A stretch of DNA of 58,703 nt, from the NCBI RefSeq assembly GCF_900108085.1, contig NZ_FNVR01000011.1, positions 78,537-137,239 on the forward strand, written 5' to 3'. Under the pieces are notes generated by a model. The model was not told where the DNA came from. It ran no database searches and saw only the letters and a program-made list of their open reading frames with translations. This stretch comes from Algoriphagus boritolerans DSM 17298 = JCM 18970. GTDB taxonomy: Bacteria; Bacteroidota; Bacteroidia; Cytophagales; Cyclobacteriaceae. Position 1 is the first letter of the stretch. Every line of letters begins with the position of its first letter. The translations under genes were made by a program, and so were the position numbers. This document shows, in pieces, positions 51,840-58,703 of the stretch.

Positions 51840-52759
51840 GCCTTTTGCAAATATTCTTTCACCAGCTCCATTTCAGGATAATCAGTAGCCAAATCCGTCA
51901 GGTATTGCAATGCGGAGATTTTGTCACCTTTTATTACATAATAAATCCCCTTATTCCGGAGAGCAAAGGGGTTTTTAGGATCCATCTGAATACTCTGGTT
52001 AATTAACTCGATGGCTTCTTCAGGTCGATCCAAAAAAAGCAAATACAACCCCTTGTTATTGTAAAAGTAGGCCTGTCTGTTATCAAGCGTGATGGCTTTT
52101 TCGACAGCATTCAGCGCTTCTGGTAGCTTACCCTCTTCGAAAAGGATCATCGACTTCAGGTTATGCAAGTTTGGTTCGTTTGGGTTCATTTCCTCCGCTT
52201 TCAAAAGAAGGGCTTGAGCTTCCCCAAATTTCTTCTGATAGTACAAAATAGTAGCCTGATTGACCAAGAGGTCTGAATTGTCAGGTTGAAGTTTGGCGGC
52301 ATTTTCAAACGCGGTCAAAGCTGATGGAAAATTTTTAAGCTTTTCCTGACTTAATCCAGCCAAAAAATGTGATTTCCAATGGTCAGAATCCAGCTTTAGA
52401 AGCCTTTCAGAATCTTCACGGGCTTTGTAAAATTCACCATTGTCGAGATAGCCTAATCCTCTTTGAAAAATTGCCTCAAAGTAATCCGGCCGAAACTTAA
52501 TGGCAAGGCTGAGATCAGCTATGGATTCTTCCAGCTCATTCAGTCGAAGGTGAGCCATTGCTTTGTTAAAATAAGCATCAGCATAGGTGGAGTCCATGCT
52601 GATGGCTTCATTATAGAATGCAATTGCGGATTTAGGGTCGTTTTCTTCGAGTTTTTCATTTCCCTTCAAAAGAAATCTTCCTTTTTTCGTTTCGTCAGAG
52701 TCACAACTTATCAATGCCGACAGGAAAAAAGCCACTATGATTTTATTCCTTATTCTCAT
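51827..52759 (-). CDS. TPR-repeat lipoprotein
   Basis: A lipoprotein made of about eight tetratricopeptide repeats, a protein-interaction scaffold. The start at CAT 52757-52759 (MRIRNKII) gives a clean lipoprotein signal with lipobox LISC and C19; it overlaps the end of the AI-2E gene by 17 bases, while an earlier start at 52828 would bury the signal. Repeats read A-x-x-x-F/Y-N-x-A-I-x-x-D, e.g. SAIAFYNEAISMDSTYADAYFNKA and EALNAVEKAITLDNRQAYFYNNKG. The gene overlaps the hybrid kinase 3' end by 13 bases on the other strand. The binding partner is unknown. Confidence 0.85.
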   Translation of the reverse strand: MRIRNKIIVAFFLSALISCDSDETKKGRFLLKGNEKLEENDPKSAIAFYNEAISMDSTYADAYFNKAMAHLRLNELEESIADLSLAIKFRPDYFEAIFQRGLGYLDNGEFYKAREDSERLLKLDSDHWKSHFLAGLSQEKLKNFPSALTAFENAAKLQPDNSDLLVNQATILYYQKKFGEAQALLLKAEEMNPNEPNLHNLKSMILFEEGKLPEALNAVEKAITLDNRQAYFYNNKGLYLLFLDRPEEAIELINQSIQMDPKNPFALRNKGIYYVIKGDKISALQYLTDLATDYPEMELVKEYLQKAQDL

Positions 52760-53837
52760 CTTTTGATTGATATTTCTCATCGTCTTTTTCCTCTCCCAAA
52801 AGTAATGCGAAGGGTTTGGTGTTTTCACTTAACTCAAAAATCTCCCGTAGAATAGCCATCGTCGGAATGACCAAGATCATTCCGGCAACTCCCCAGATTG
52901 CCGCTCCGACGAGCAAACCAAGGAAAGTAATGAACGCATTCAGGTTCACATTGCCACCGACGATTTTTGGAGTCAGAAAATTACCTTCTACCATCTGAAT
53001 GACTTGATAGATCACCAGCACGGCTATTGGATAAAACAGGCTGTCCATCGTCAAAAACGAATAAACGATGGGGAGCAGTACTCCAAAGAAGGGGCCCACG
53101 TAGGGAATGATATTTAAGACTGCACCAATTATTCCAAAGAAAATCGCATGCTTAATCCCCAAAATAGAATAGGCGGAAATATTCAAAACGGCCAGGATCA
53201 CCATCACCTTGCCGACTCCTGTGATGTAGTTTTGAATGACCTTTCTTAGGTTGGTAATTCTCATTTTAACCAAAACAGGATCTCTATCACGATAAATCAA
53301 AACCATCATTTTGGTGAGATGATCGCGGTATAGGAGAAAGAAAAACATAAAAACAGGTATCAAAACCAAGCCTGAAAGTGAGCCGATCGCATTCAAGGCA
53401 AAAGCGGAAATACTTAAACTGTTTTGGTTGAGCAGCTCCACGAGATATTTTGACTCTGCCTTTTCTGCCAGATTTTCATTTATTCCAAATACCCTAGCTG
53501 TCCAGTTATCAATCTGTTCAGCTACGGTTACCAGTCGATCGGAGACATTGTTAAAGTCTTTGGTGAAGCTCACTACATTACTGATGATAAAACTGATCAG
53601 TCCAGCAACCAATGCAACCATCAACAACAGGGAAATAACGGATGCCAGGGTTTTTGGGACTTTGTGTTTTTCCAGAAAGATGGTAAGCGGTGTAAACAGT
53701 ATCGCAAAAAATCCACCCATAAATAAGGGAATCAAGAGACTCCTTCCGATAATCAGGAAAAAAATCAGAACGATGATAAATACCATGACAGACAGTGCTT
53801 TCAGGTAGGGCTGCATTTCCAGACGTTTTGATTCCAT
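52743..53837 (-). CDS. AI-2E family transporter (PerM-like) 2
   Basis: A second AI-2E/PerM-family membrane protein, about 364 residues from CAT 53835-53837 (MESKRLEMQPYLKALSV); an upstream start at 53879 is possible but less likely. It has N-terminal helix pairs, a soluble domain near 75-125 and the family blocks NIIPYVGPFFGVLLPIVY and GAAIWGVAGMILVIPTMAI. The C-terminal tail is charged (EEKDDEKYQSKDENKE). It is only distantly similar to the paralogue at 38698-39792. Its end overlaps the TPR lipoprotein start, and it follows the M3 peptidase by 53 bases. Confidence 0.88.
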   Translation of the reverse strand: MESKRLEMQPYLKALSVMVFIIVLIFFLIIGRSLLIPLFMGGFFAILFTPLTIFLEKHKVPKTLASVISLLLMVALVAGLISFIISNVVSFTKDFNNVSDRLVTVAEQIDNWTARVFGINENLAEKAESKYLVELLNQNSLSISAFALNAIGSLSGLVLIPVFMFFFLLYRDHLTKMMVLIYRDRDPVLVKMRITNLRKVIQNYITGVGKVMVILAVLNISAYSILGIKHAIFFGIIGAVLNIIPYVGPFFGVLLPIVYSFLTMDSLFYPIAVLVIYQVIQMVEGNFLTPKIVGGNVNLNAFITFLGLLVGAAIWGVAGMILVIPTMAILREIFELSENTKPFALLLGEEKDDEKYQSKDENKE

Positions 53838-53890
53838 AATTTGAAAAGTTGAAATTTCAAAAAGATAGGGTAATTCCACTGATAATACAA

Positions 53891-55927
53891 TTAAGCCGAA
53901 ATAAGTCCTGATCGCTTCAGTAAAGCATCCGCCTTCGGGTCCCTACCTCTAAATCGCTTGTACAGAATGGCGGGATGCTCTGTCCCTCCGGCAGAAAGGA
54001 TATTGGTTTCAAAAGAAATTGCAGTTCTCTGATCGAATACTCCCCGCTCCAAAAACAATTCAAACGCATCTGCATCCAAGACTTCAGCCCATTTGTAGCT
54101 GTAATATCCTGATGAATAGCCTCCCTGGAAAATATGCGAAAAGCTCGTACTGGCCATGGTCCCGGGTACTTTTGGAAGTAAATCTGTTTTTTCCATCACT
54201 TCCTCCTCAAATTTCCTAAGGTCGGCAATTGCACTTGGATCCTTACTGTGGTAGGCCATATCGAGTAGTCCAAGACTGATCTGACGCATGGTCATGTAGC
54301 CTTGCTGAAAATTTGCCGATTTTTTGATTTTTTCGATCAGTTCTTCCGGGATTTTCTCATCCGTTTGGTAATGCTTTGCAAACAAATCAAGGCATTCTTT
54401 CTCGTAACACCAGTTTTCAAAGATCTGAGAGGGTAATTCCACAAAATCCCAGAAAACACTGGTGCCTGTAAGTGACTCATAAGTGCCTCTGGCGAGCATT
54501 CCGTGAAGGGCATGTCCAAATTCATGAAAAAGGGTAGTCACCTCAATAAATGTCAGAAGGCTGGGCTTACTTTTGGTCGGTTTGGTGAAATTGCAGACAA
54601 TAGAAATGTGAGGACGGCGATCGATGCCGTTTTCCTTGCTTTGACCTCGAAATGAGGTCATCCAAGCACCGTTTCTTTTTCCCGGTCGAGGAAAAAAATC
54701 CGCATAAAATACCGCTAGATGCTTCCCGTTTCGATCATTCACTTCGTATGCTGTTACTTCAGGATGATAGGTGGGTATTTCGGTGTTGGGGTGGAATGTA
54801 ATCCCAAATAGCTTTCCGGCTGTTTGAAAAACCCCTTCTATTACATTTTCCAATTTGAAATATGGACGCAACAACTCATCATCCAAAGCATATTTTTCTT
54901 TCTTGAGCTGTTCGGAGTAGTAGGCAAAGTCCCAACGCTCCAATCGCTCCAACCCATCCTGTTTCTTTGCGAATTCGGTGACTTCCTCGACTTCTTTTTC
55001 TGCTTTTGGTTTTGCTTTTTCGAGTAAAGACTCCAAAAAATCCATGACGGCCTTTGGGCTTTTGGCCATTCGCTCCTCCAAAACAAAATCAGCATGAGAG
55101 GCGTATCCCAATAGATTTGCGCGTTGGTGTCGAAGGTTAAGCAAATTTTTGATGATCTCCTGATTATCAAGTTCATCGCCTTTGGCTGATTTGGTATTGT
55201 AGGCTAGGAAAAGAGTTTTTCGGAGATTCCGATTTTTGGCATAAGTCAGAGCAGGAACATAGCTTGGGTAGTCCAGCGTAAAGGCCCATTTGTCCGGTTG
55301 TCCTTTTTCCGCTGCAATCTGTGCTGCAGCCTCTTTGATTCCTTCCGGTAAGCCTTCAATTTCAGCTTCATCTTCAACAAAATGAACATATTTGTTTGTT
55401 TCGGCCAGTACATTTTCGCCAAATTTTAAACTCAACTGAGCAAGTTCCTGATCGATTTTTCTGAGTTTGGCGGCGTCATCAGAATTTAAATTTGCGCCAT
55501 TACGGACAAATGACTTATAGGTTTTTTCCAATAGCGTAGTTTGCTCGGGTGTCAGACTGAGTTTTTCTTTTTCTGAAAAGACCTGCGCTACATGTTGGAA
55601 TAGCTCTTGATCCAGGAGAATGTCATTGGAGTATTCTGTCAAAAGAGGGGAAATTTCCCGCGCGAGTTTTTGTATTTCATCATTCGTCTCAGCTGAATTG
55701 AGATTGAAAAATATAGCTGAAATGACACTTAGTTTCTTCCCTGAGCGATCGAGGGCCTCGAGGGTGTTTTCAAAAGTAGGACGGGATTCTTTTTTAATTC
55801 TTTCAATATCTGATTTGGCCCACTTGATGGCTTCCCGGATAGCTGGAAGAAAATGTTCGTTTTTTATTAGGTCAAAAGGTGCAGTTTCAAAAGGGCTGGA
55901 AAAATCAGCCAAAAGAGGGTTGGTCAT
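53891..55927 (-). CDS. M3-family zinc oligopeptidase (PrlC/Dcp-like)
   Basis: A cytosolic zinc metallopeptidase that breaks short peptides. The zinc motif is HEFGH (H468, E469, H472), followed about 25 residues on by the third ligand in FVELPSQIFENW (Glu). The N-terminal FETAPFDLIKNEHFLPAI, typical of the Dcp/PrlC branch, is present, and the 678-residue length fits. No signal peptide. It starts 24 bases downstream of the deoxyribosyltransferase-like/TPR gene and is probably in one transcript with it. Dipeptidyl carboxypeptidase versus oligopeptidase A activity cannot be decided here. Confidence 0.92.
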   Translation of the reverse strand: MTNPLLADFSSPFETAPFDLIKNEHFLPAIREAIKWAKSDIERIKKESRPTFENTLEALDRSGKKLSVISAIFFNLNSAETNDEIQKLAREISPLLTEYSNDILLDQELFQHVAQVFSEKEKLSLTPEQTTLLEKTYKSFVRNGANLNSDDAAKLRKIDQELAQLSLKFGENVLAETNKYVHFVEDEAEIEGLPEGIKEAAAQIAAEKGQPDKWAFTLDYPSYVPALTYAKNRNLRKTLFLAYNTKSAKGDELDNQEIIKNLLNLRHQRANLLGYASHADFVLEERMAKSPKAVMDFLESLLEKAKPKAEKEVEEVTEFAKKQDGLERLERWDFAYYSEQLKKEKYALDDELLRPYFKLENVIEGVFQTAGKLFGITFHPNTEIPTYHPEVTAYEVNDRNGKHLAVFYADFFPRPGKRNGAWMTSFRGQSKENGIDRRPHISIVCNFTKPTKSKPSLLTFIEVTTLFHEFGHALHGMLARGTYESLTGTSVFWDFVELPSQIFENWCYEKECLDLFAKHYQTDEKIPEELIEKIKKSANFQQGYMTMRQISLGLLDMAYHSKDPSAIADLRKFEEEVMEKTDLLPKVPGTMASTSFSHIFQGGYSSGYYSYKWAEVLDADAFELFLERGVFDQRTAISFETNILSAGGTEHPAILYKRFRGRDPKADALLKRSGLISA

Positions 55928-55951
55928 GGGAAAGGATAATCGTTTGGGTAA

Positions 55952-57325
55952 TTAATCGGGAGAAATCCATTTTGGTTCGAGGAGATGCCCCACTTTTTTC
56001 ATTTCAGCAGCTAATTTACCAATTTGTTCAGTAAAGCTTTCGAGTTGCCATTGGTGAAAAGGAACATTATTCGACGCGTCCCTATTTTTCCGATACAAAT
56101 CAAAATCACCCAATCCGAAGTAGGACTCGGCTCGATTTACTAAAATCCAGTATTTCTGAATGTTGTAATATTCCTGTAATTCTTTTCCTTCTTTAGTACC
56201 GTCGTTGATCAAAGTCTGATCATTTTTTTCTTTTTCGAAAATCATATCCCAATCCCGATCACACAAAAACAAGACTCGCTTCCAGGTTCGCTGTGCAAAA
56301 ACCAGATCAGCAATTCGTTCCTGATCGCAATTGGCCAATTTGGAAGTAGCGCGATAGACAAAAGTTAAGGCCAGATTTATACCATTATATCGGTTGTTGA
56401 GGAGATAATAACTTCTTTGGAAGTACAGGATAGAATCTTCAAGATGCTGCTCACCTTCCCCGCATTCAAATAGTTTTTTCTCTACTGCTCCCGCCGTGGA
56501 CACTGTCTCAGGATCATTGGAATGGGCTAGATTAATGGATTGTAAATAGCTCAACGATTGGTATAATGCTGTAATCAGATCAGGTTCCTCGGCCTTGTAA
56601 TTGGTATATGAAAGTCTGTGGATGAGGTAGTGGTCTCTTTGACCGATATTGCCTCCTGAAAGAAAGATGGCAGACCGGAATAAATCCCTTGCTTTGGAAA
56701 ACTCCATCACATCTATGGCGTCTTCGGCTTCCTGGATAATCAGCGAAAGTGCTTTGCCTACCTCTTGAGTCGGTTTTTTCTTTTCGCTATCGACCACCGC
56801 TTTTTCCAGTTCAGCCTGTAGTTTTGGCGGGATTAGCGAATTGAGATAGGTGTAGACTGGACTGTCAGCTTCATTTTTGTCCAGCACAGTCTGAATTATA
56901 TTTCCCAAAGCTCCCCGAAAACGCTCCACTTCCTCGTAATCTATCGCATCGCCCAAGTGCTGATAGCTATGGATGACCACATGATTGAGATCGAATGGAT
57001 ACATCAACTTATCCTCAGAAATAACAATCGTGGTGTAGGGTCGCAGTGCATGCCGAACCCCCAATTCGTAGAGCGCATTGGCATTTAGCGTGGATAAGTC
57101 AGCAATTACAAGATCGGCCTGAAGCAGTTCTTTGTACATCTGTACATCAATAGAACCGGAATGCGTAATTTCATCTGCCCGGACACAATCTATTCCTTTG
57201 GCTTCCACCACGGGTTTGATCAGTAGGCGATAGGATTTATTCAGATCTAATTTTCGGCCATTGATGTAGTCGGTTTTAATTCCGAATCCCATGACTACGA
57301 AGCATCTTTTTTTTGCGTTGCTCAT
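55952..57325 (-). CDS. deoxyribosyltransferase-like (DRHyd) plus TPR-S/TRAFs-binding-like protein
   Basis: A 457-residue cytosolic two-domain protein. Residues 1-130 form a Rossmann-like nucleoside-2-deoxyribosyltransferase-type domain: CFVVMGFG start, ADLVIADLS strand (D71, D76) and NANALYELGVRHAL with candidate catalytic Glu87. Residues about 150-450 are helical repeats resembling the TRAFs-binding/TPR-S domain (DUF4071), with LIIQEAEDAIDVMEFSKARDLFRSAI and YYNIQKYWILVNRAESYFGLGDFDL. From memory, this same domain pair forms the N-terminal part of animal ASK kinases, and related bacterial proteins are linked to immune or stress systems. It is followed after 24 bases by the M3 peptidase gene. 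The activity and partner are unknown. Confidence 0.75.
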   Translation of the reverse strand: MSNAKKRCFVVMGFGIKTDYINGRKLDLNKSYRLLIKPVVEAKGIDCVRADEITHSGSIDVQMYKELLQADLVIADLSTLNANALYELGVRHALRPYTTIVISEDKLMYPFDLNHVVIHSYQHLGDAIDYEEVERFRGALGNIIQTVLDKNEADSPVYTYLNSLIPPKLQAELEKAVVDSEKKKPTQEVGKALSLIIQEAEDAIDVMEFSKARDLFRSAIFLSGGNIGQRDHYLIHRLSYTNYKAEEPDLITALYQSLSYLQSINLAHSNDPETVSTAGAVEKKLFECGEGEQHLEDSILYFQRSYYLLNNRYNGINLALTFVYRATSKLANCDQERIADLVFAQRTWKRVLFLCDRDWDMIFEKEKNDQTLINDGTKEGKELQEYYNIQKYWILVNRAESYFGLGDFDLYRKNRDASNNVPFHQWQLESFTEQIGKLAAEMKKVGHLLEPKWISPD

Positions 57326-57914
57326 ATTTTAAAAAATTAACTAGTGTAATTGACTGATTTATACAAAGATTCTGAAAGGTAAGGGTTTAAAAAAGTAAAA
57401 TCTGCAAATCAGTTTTTTAAGCTTATTATTTTTTGAAAAGTTGGGTTAGGAAACTAAGTGTAGCCTTCTGAAAAGGAAGCAAAGTGAGAAGTGTACTGAT
57501 TTATTGGATTGGGGGAGTGCCGACCCATTAATTTAAGTCAGGACTTTTGGGTGCCACAGCAGGGGTGGCAGTAGAAGCGGGTATGGGGACAATCGCTAAA
57601 ATGAAGTGGATCATTGGCGGAAGTAAGGAGAACTTCGAAAAGACCCTACTTCTTTTAGACGAAAAAGCCTATTGGAATAGAGCAATTAGTCGAGGCTTAA
57701 TTCTATCCTGTGATAATGTAAAATCTGGAAATCTACGATCATACCAATAAGTTGAAAATTAAAGACAAATAAAGTTTCCTAAATAGGCTGGAATAGGATT
57801 TTTTGAGCTTTTTAAAAAACCTCGTATTTAAAATCTTTTTTTTAAAATTTTATGGGGTCAATTTCGGGTATTACCTCCTCTTACTATTAGAAGATTGACT
57901 AATCCAGTACTTCT
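57326..57914. other. intergenic region before the ECF sigma gene, with a possible gene remnant
   Basis: About 590 bases with no confident gene. One frame is open between stops at 57529-57531 and 57748-57750 (plus strand). It would encode about 72 residues with a Gly/Ala-rich hydrophobic start (LGATAGVAVEAGMGTIAKM) and a charged helix after it (GGSKENFEKTLLLLDEKAYW). It lacks a good start codon (TTG only), so it may be a decayed 3' fragment. The last 140 bases are AT-rich and should hold the sigma-factor promoter. No tRNA or repeat was recognised. Confidence 0.35.
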
Positions 57915-58550
57915 ATGATCAATAACCCAAAATTGCCAAATAACGAAGAAGTCCATGTCTATCCTTTGGGGCATTCTGAATCCATTAAGGTTTATGAGAA
58001 TAAATCTGACATGGATATCTGGAATGCTTTTAACAAGGGGGATGAATTTGCTTTCAACTATATCTACAGAATGTATGTCACAGTTTTGTTTAAATATGGC
58101 AGTCAGATGTGTAAAGATCAAAGCCATATTCAGGACTGCATTCAGAATATTTTTATAGACCTGAGAAGAAAAAGGGGTGCTTTAAGTGAAGTGCAGAGCA
58201 TAAAGCCCTACCTGTTCAAAATCCTTTATAGGGAATTGATCAGAAAATCAAATAAATCCAGAGAGGAGATCTGCAAAGATCCTGAAAAGATTCATAAGAA
58301 TTTTCTCATTGAATTTTCGCAAGAAACTATAATTATTCATCAGGAAAATGACCAAGAAAAATTTGAAAAAATACAGGATGCCATTAACAAACTTACCTGT
58401 CGACAACGGCAAGCCATTTTGTTGCTTTATGAAGAAGGGATGTCTTATAAGGAGATTTCAGTGGCTATGGATTTAAATGAAGTGAAATCAGCACGTAAGG
58501 TAGTTTACAGAGCTTTGACCACATTGAAATCATTGCTCCAAAAGAAATAA
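57915..58550 (+). CDS. ECF-type RNA polymerase sigma factor
   Basis: A sigma-70 family factor of 211 residues of the kind paired with FecR and SusC/D loci in Bacteroidota. Region 2 covers about 36-100 (WNAFNKGDEFAFNYIYRMYV, DQSHIQDCIQNIFIDL) and region 4 about 155-205 (INKLTCRQRQAILLLYEEGMSYKEISVAMDL, RKVVYRALTTLKSLL). There is a longer-than-usual N-terminus of about 33 residues; an alternative start is the Met at residue 33 (SDMDIWNAF). A FecR-type anti-sigma gene starts 19 bases downstream, which supports regulated transmembrane control of a locus to the right of the window. Confidence 0.9.
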   Translation: MINNPKLPNNEEVHVYPLGHSESIKVYENKSDMDIWNAFNKGDEFAFNYIYRMYVTVLFKYGSQMCKDQSHIQDCIQNIFIDLRRKRGALSEVQSIKPYLFKILYRELIRKSNKSREEICKDPEKIHKNFLIEFSQETIIIHQENDQEKFEKIQDAINKLTCRQRQAILLLYEEGMSYKEISVAMDLNEVKSARKVVYRALTTLKSLLQKK

Positions 58551-58569
58551 AAAGGAAAATTTTAATCAA

Positions 58570-58703
58570 ATGAACTACAAAGATTACGATATAGCCAACT
58601 TTATTACCGATGAGTTTTTCATTCAGTGGATTAAAAATCCGAATGAAAACAACAGTCATTTTTGGGAAAAATGGATGGTCCAACATCCGGAGAAAAGGGC
58701 TAT
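58570..58703 (+). CDS. FecR-family anti-sigma factor, 5' part only
   Basis: Starts at ATG 58570 and runs open to the window edge, giving 44 residues. The sequence MNYKDYDIANFITDEFFIQW then KNPNENNSHFWEKWMVQHPEK is the N-terminal sigma-binding segment (DUF4880-type) of FecR-like inner-membrane anti-sigma factors. Position directly after an ECF sigma gene fits. The transmembrane and periplasmic parts, and the expected SusC with STN domain, lie outside the window. Confidence 0.8.
   Translation, partial: MNYKDYDIANFITDEFFIQWIKNPNENNSHFWEKWMVQHPEKRA

Overview
The window looks like chromosome from a marine or freshwater Bacteroidota, most likely order Cytophagales (Cyclobacteriaceae, Algoriphagus-like). 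The evidence is a SusC/SusD pair, a type III glutamine synthetase, a type IX secretion plug protein, a DUF3276/PUR-alpha protein, a YwqK/MORN protein, an ECF sigma/FecR pair, promoters of the TAnnTTTG type and almost no Shine-Dalgarno sequences. The genus is inference; no rRNA or tRNA gene is present to fix it.

Layout. 0.1-3.9 kb: mtaB (tRNA ms2t6A synthesis) divergent from glnN (GSIII). 4.4-13.0 kb (+): a glycan-uptake locus with SusC, SusD-like lipoprotein, GH18 chitinase-like lipoprotein, ROK sugar kinase and an exported FAD-dependent oxidoreductase. 20.4-13.1 kb (-), converging on it: a tightly spaced operon of a ROK-family repressor, a large FG-GAP/CRTAC1-like exported protein, a vanadium-haloperoxidase/PAP2 enzyme and a sulfatase. 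A divergent mannose-6-phosphate isomerase-like cupin gene lies at 20.6 kb. The repressor/cupin intergenic region carries two perfect 9-bp inverted sites, one beside each presumed promoter.

21-26.6 kb (-): a Lacal_2735-type small protein, a MORN-repeat exported protein, an unknown protein, a FabH-type KAS III, an SRAP/YedK abasic-site protein and a YheT-like hydrolase. 26.7-32.0 kb (+): pyruvate dehydrogenase E2 with two lipoyl domains, hslV, a TetR-like regulator with an ABC1/UbiB kinase, and a HigB-HigA toxin-antitoxin pair. 32-36.6 kb: a PQQ-type sugar dehydrogenase lipoprotein (-), then an ABC-F ATPase and the T9SS plug protein (+). 36.6-40.7 kb (-): a solitary Cas6-like RNase with no CRISPR array or other cas gene, ychF, an AI-2E family permease, DUF3276 and a dicluster ferredoxin. 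40.9-48.8 kb: LuxC-type acyl-CoA reductase (+), a 7TM histidine kinase (-), an AtoE-like transporter, aconitase, a PepSY-like exported protein and DUF2490 (+). 48.9-57.3 kb: a hybrid histidine kinase (+) overlapping tail to tail with a TPR lipoprotein (-), then a second AI-2E permease, an M3 oligopeptidase and a two-domain protein (nucleoside-deoxyribosyltransferase-like plus TPR) resembling the non-kinase core of animal ASK signalling proteins. The window ends with an ECF sigma factor and the start of a FecR anti-sigma factor, which probably control a further SusC/D locus outside the window.

How they fit together. The 4.4-21.1 kb block reads as one carbohydrate-responsive region. SusC/D import glycan, GH18 and the sulfatase trim it, the ROK kinase phosphorylates a released sugar, and the ROK repressor probably senses it. 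The roles of the oxidoreductase, CRTAC-like protein and haloperoxidase there are not established. The best leads for unusual biology are the DRHyd/TPR protein, the solitary Cas6, the ROK-CRTAC-haloperoxidase-sulfatase operon with its paired operators, and the leaderless or near-leaderless promoters.
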